Shown one piece after another: positions 51,739-52,895 of a stretch of DNA of 52,895 nt. How positions within the stretch are numbered: position 1 is the first letter of the stretch; each line of letters opens with the position of its first letter. The DNA lies in the NCBI GenBank assembly GCA_964516635.1, contig CAZEZY010000001.1:1-52895 (forward strand), in the 5' to 3' direction. Under the pieces are notes generated by a model. That model did not search any database and was not told the origin of the DNA. It was given only the letters and a program-made list of their open reading frames with translations. Source of the DNA: CAZEZY01 sp964516635 (lineage in GTDB: Bacteria > Pseudomonadota > Gammaproteobacteria > Burkholderiales > Burkholderiaceae_C). Made by a program: the position numbers and the translations under genes.

Positions 51739-52170
51739 TCAGACCAGCGAGCCGCCAGCGGCTTCGATCGCCGCCTTGGCACCGGCCGTTGCGCCGATGT
51801 TGTTCAGCTTCACAGCCCGCTTCAGTTCACCAGTATTGATGACTTTGACCTTTTTTGCCAGTTCAGGGATGAGGCCAGCCTGCTTCAGCACCAGCACATC
51901 GACCTCTGCAGCGCCCAAGGCTTGCAGGTCGGCCAAGGTGACTTCGGCGTTGAATTTCAGGCTTTGAGATTTGAAACCACGCTTGGGCAAGCGGCGCTGC
52001 AAAGGCATTTGACCGCCTTCGAAGCCCACTTTGTGGTAACCACCGGCACGCGATTTCTGGCCTTTGTGTCCACGGCCAGCCGTTTTGCCAAGACCGGAGC
52101 CGATGCCACGACCCACGCGACGCCGGGCGTGCTTCGCGCCTTCGGCGGGCTTGAGAGTATTGAGTTCCAT
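51739..52170 (-). CDS. rplO: 50S ribosomal protein L15
   Basis: 143 aa. MELNTLKPAEGAKHARRRVG, then GSGLGKTAGRGHKGQKSRAG and GFEGGQMPLQRRLPKRGFKS, the glycine/arginine-rich stretch typical of L15. Located 13 bp after rpmD. Confidence 0.98.
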   Translation of the reverse strand: MELNTLKPAEGAKHARRRVGRGIGSGLGKTAGRGHKGQKSRAGGYHKVGFEGGQMPLQRRLPKRGFKSQSLKFNAEVTLADLQALGAAEVDVLVLKQAGLIPELAKKVKVINTGELKRAVKLNNIGATAGAKAAIEAAGGSLV

Positions 52171-52183
52171 ATTGAGACTCCGA

Positions 52184-52366
52184 TCAGATCAATTTGACCA
52201 GATAACTGATCTTGTTGATCATGCCGCGCACCGCAGGCGTGTCCTGCAGTTCGCTGACGCTGTTGAGCTTGCGCAGACCCAGGCCACGCACAGTGGCGCG
52301 ATGGGACTCTTTGCAGCCAATCGGGCTGCGGACGAGTTGCACTTTGATGGTGTTGGTGGTCGTCAT
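52184..52366 (-). CDS. rpmD: 50S ribosomal protein L30
   Basis: 60 aa, the usual bacterial L30 length: TTTNTIKVQLVRSPIGCKES, then RATVRGLGLRKLNSV and the NKISYLVKLI end. The ATG at 52366 is chosen; a longer frame overlapping rpsE is rejected. Confidence 0.97.
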   Translation of the reverse strand: MTTTNTIKVQLVRSPIGCKESHRATVRGLGLRKLNSVSELQDTPAVRGMINKISYLVKLI

Positions 52367-52377
52367 GATCGCTCCAG

Positions 52378-52895
52378 TCAACCCAGGATGTCTTCAACCG
52401 ACTTGCCACGTTTGGCAGCCACTTCGGAAGGTGTGGTCGAGTTCTTCAGGGCGTCCAGGGTGGCGCGCACCAGGTTGTAAGGGTTGCTCGAACCATGGCT
52501 CTTGGCCACGACGTCGGTCACACCCACGACCTCGAAGACGGCACGCATCGGACCGCCTGCGATGATACCGGTACCCTTGACGGCCGGCAGCATCATCACG
52601 TTCGAAGCGCCATGGTTGCCGTGCACGGCGTGGTGCAGGGAACCACTCTTGAGCGACACCTTGAACATGTTGCGGCGAGCTTCGTCCATGGCTTTCTGGA
52701 CAGCCACAGGCACTTCACGCGCCTTGCCCTTGCCCATGCCGACACGGCCATCGCCATCGCCGACCACGGTCAATGCAGCGAAACCCATGATGCGACCACC
52801 CTTGACCACTTTGGTCACGCGGTTGACCGCAATCATCTTCTCGCGCAAGCCGTCGTCGTTGGCTTCGCTTTTCACATTCGCTTGCATCTTTGCCA
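52378..52895 (-). CDS. rpsE: 30S ribosomal protein S5, cut by the window edge
   Basis: An internal ATG at 52887 gives 169 aa, but the sequence upstream reads ..GGCAAAG before it; with one more base outside the window this becomes ATG-GCA-AAG-ATG, so the real protein probably starts MAKMQANVK with its A at 52896. Family marks are VNRVTKVVKGGRIMGFAALT, GDGDGRVGMGKGKAREVP and AGGPMRAVFEVVGVTDVVAK. S5 lies at the 30S mRNA entry site. rpmD follows after 11 bp. Confidence 0.97.
   Translation of the reverse strand, partial: AKMQANVKSEANDDGLREKMIAVNRVTKVVKGGRIMGFAALTVVGDGDGRVGMGKGKAREVPVAVQKAMDEARRNMFKVSLKSGSLHHAVHGNHGASNVMMLPAVKGTGIIAGGPMRAVFEVVGVTDVVAKSHGSSNPYNLVRATLDALKNSTTPSEVAAKRGKSVEDILG

Overview
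The window reads as ordinary chromosome of a GC-rich betaproteobacterium of the order Burkholderiales, most like the Comamonadaceae. The grounds are the hemE-priA pair, the large DUF1631 protein, a C-minus type S4, and a spc/alpha ribosomal block with infA between secY and rpmJ. Protein families were assigned by eye from motifs and length; no database search was possible.

Layout. At the extreme left a very strong sigma70-type promoter points out of the window and looks like an rRNA or tRNA promoter. Bases 0.3-5.7 kb hold uup (ABC-F ATPase), a LysE-type exporter, a PLP aminotransferase, a histidine phosphatase and a creatininase-family amidohydrolase. Bases 6.0-12.2 kb form a plus-strand run with a sulfur and thiol theme: dsbD, an exported redoxin, a rhodanese lipoprotein, a CoA-binding protein, an O-acetylhomoserine sulfhydrylase and hemE. 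An AT-rich 346-bp gap with two consensus DnaA boxes separates hemE from priA. Next come an AEC transporter, the Rep helicase, and a two-gene sensory unit: an exported sulfite-oxidase-fold protein without a catalytic cysteine, next to a hybrid histidine kinase. The minus-strand run def-fmt-azlC-azlD faces a divergent LysM protein and dprA.

Bases 25.5-35.8 kb are mostly minus strand: DUF1631 protein, secF, secD, yajC, an EamA permease and a fused indolepyruvate ferredoxin oxidoreductase with a divergent Lrp/AsnC regulator. A convincing intrinsic terminator or attenuator lies between yajC and secD. Bases 36.5-46.5 kb carry a MASE1-CHASE-GGDEF-EAL protein, a dienelactone hydrolase, a universal stress protein, a tightly overlapping MFS / LMW-PTP / CoA-transferase / slyX operon, creA, a DUF3293 protein and a DUF4236-TPR fusion.

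The right end (46.8-52.9 kb, minus strand) is the distal spc operon and alpha operon: rpsE, rpmD, rplO, secY, infA, rpmJ, rpsM, rpsK, rpsD, rpoA, rplQ, with an initiator tRNA gene 23 bp after rplQ and a strong terminator behind it. A near-consensus promoter follows rpsK and gives rpsD a leader of about 120 nt with three perfect hairpins. This is the most specific undescribed regulatory candidate here. The sulfite-oxidase-fold protein plus kinase pair is the best candidate for an uncharacterised sensory system. No CRISPR array, intact insertion sequence, prophage or recognisable defence system was seen.
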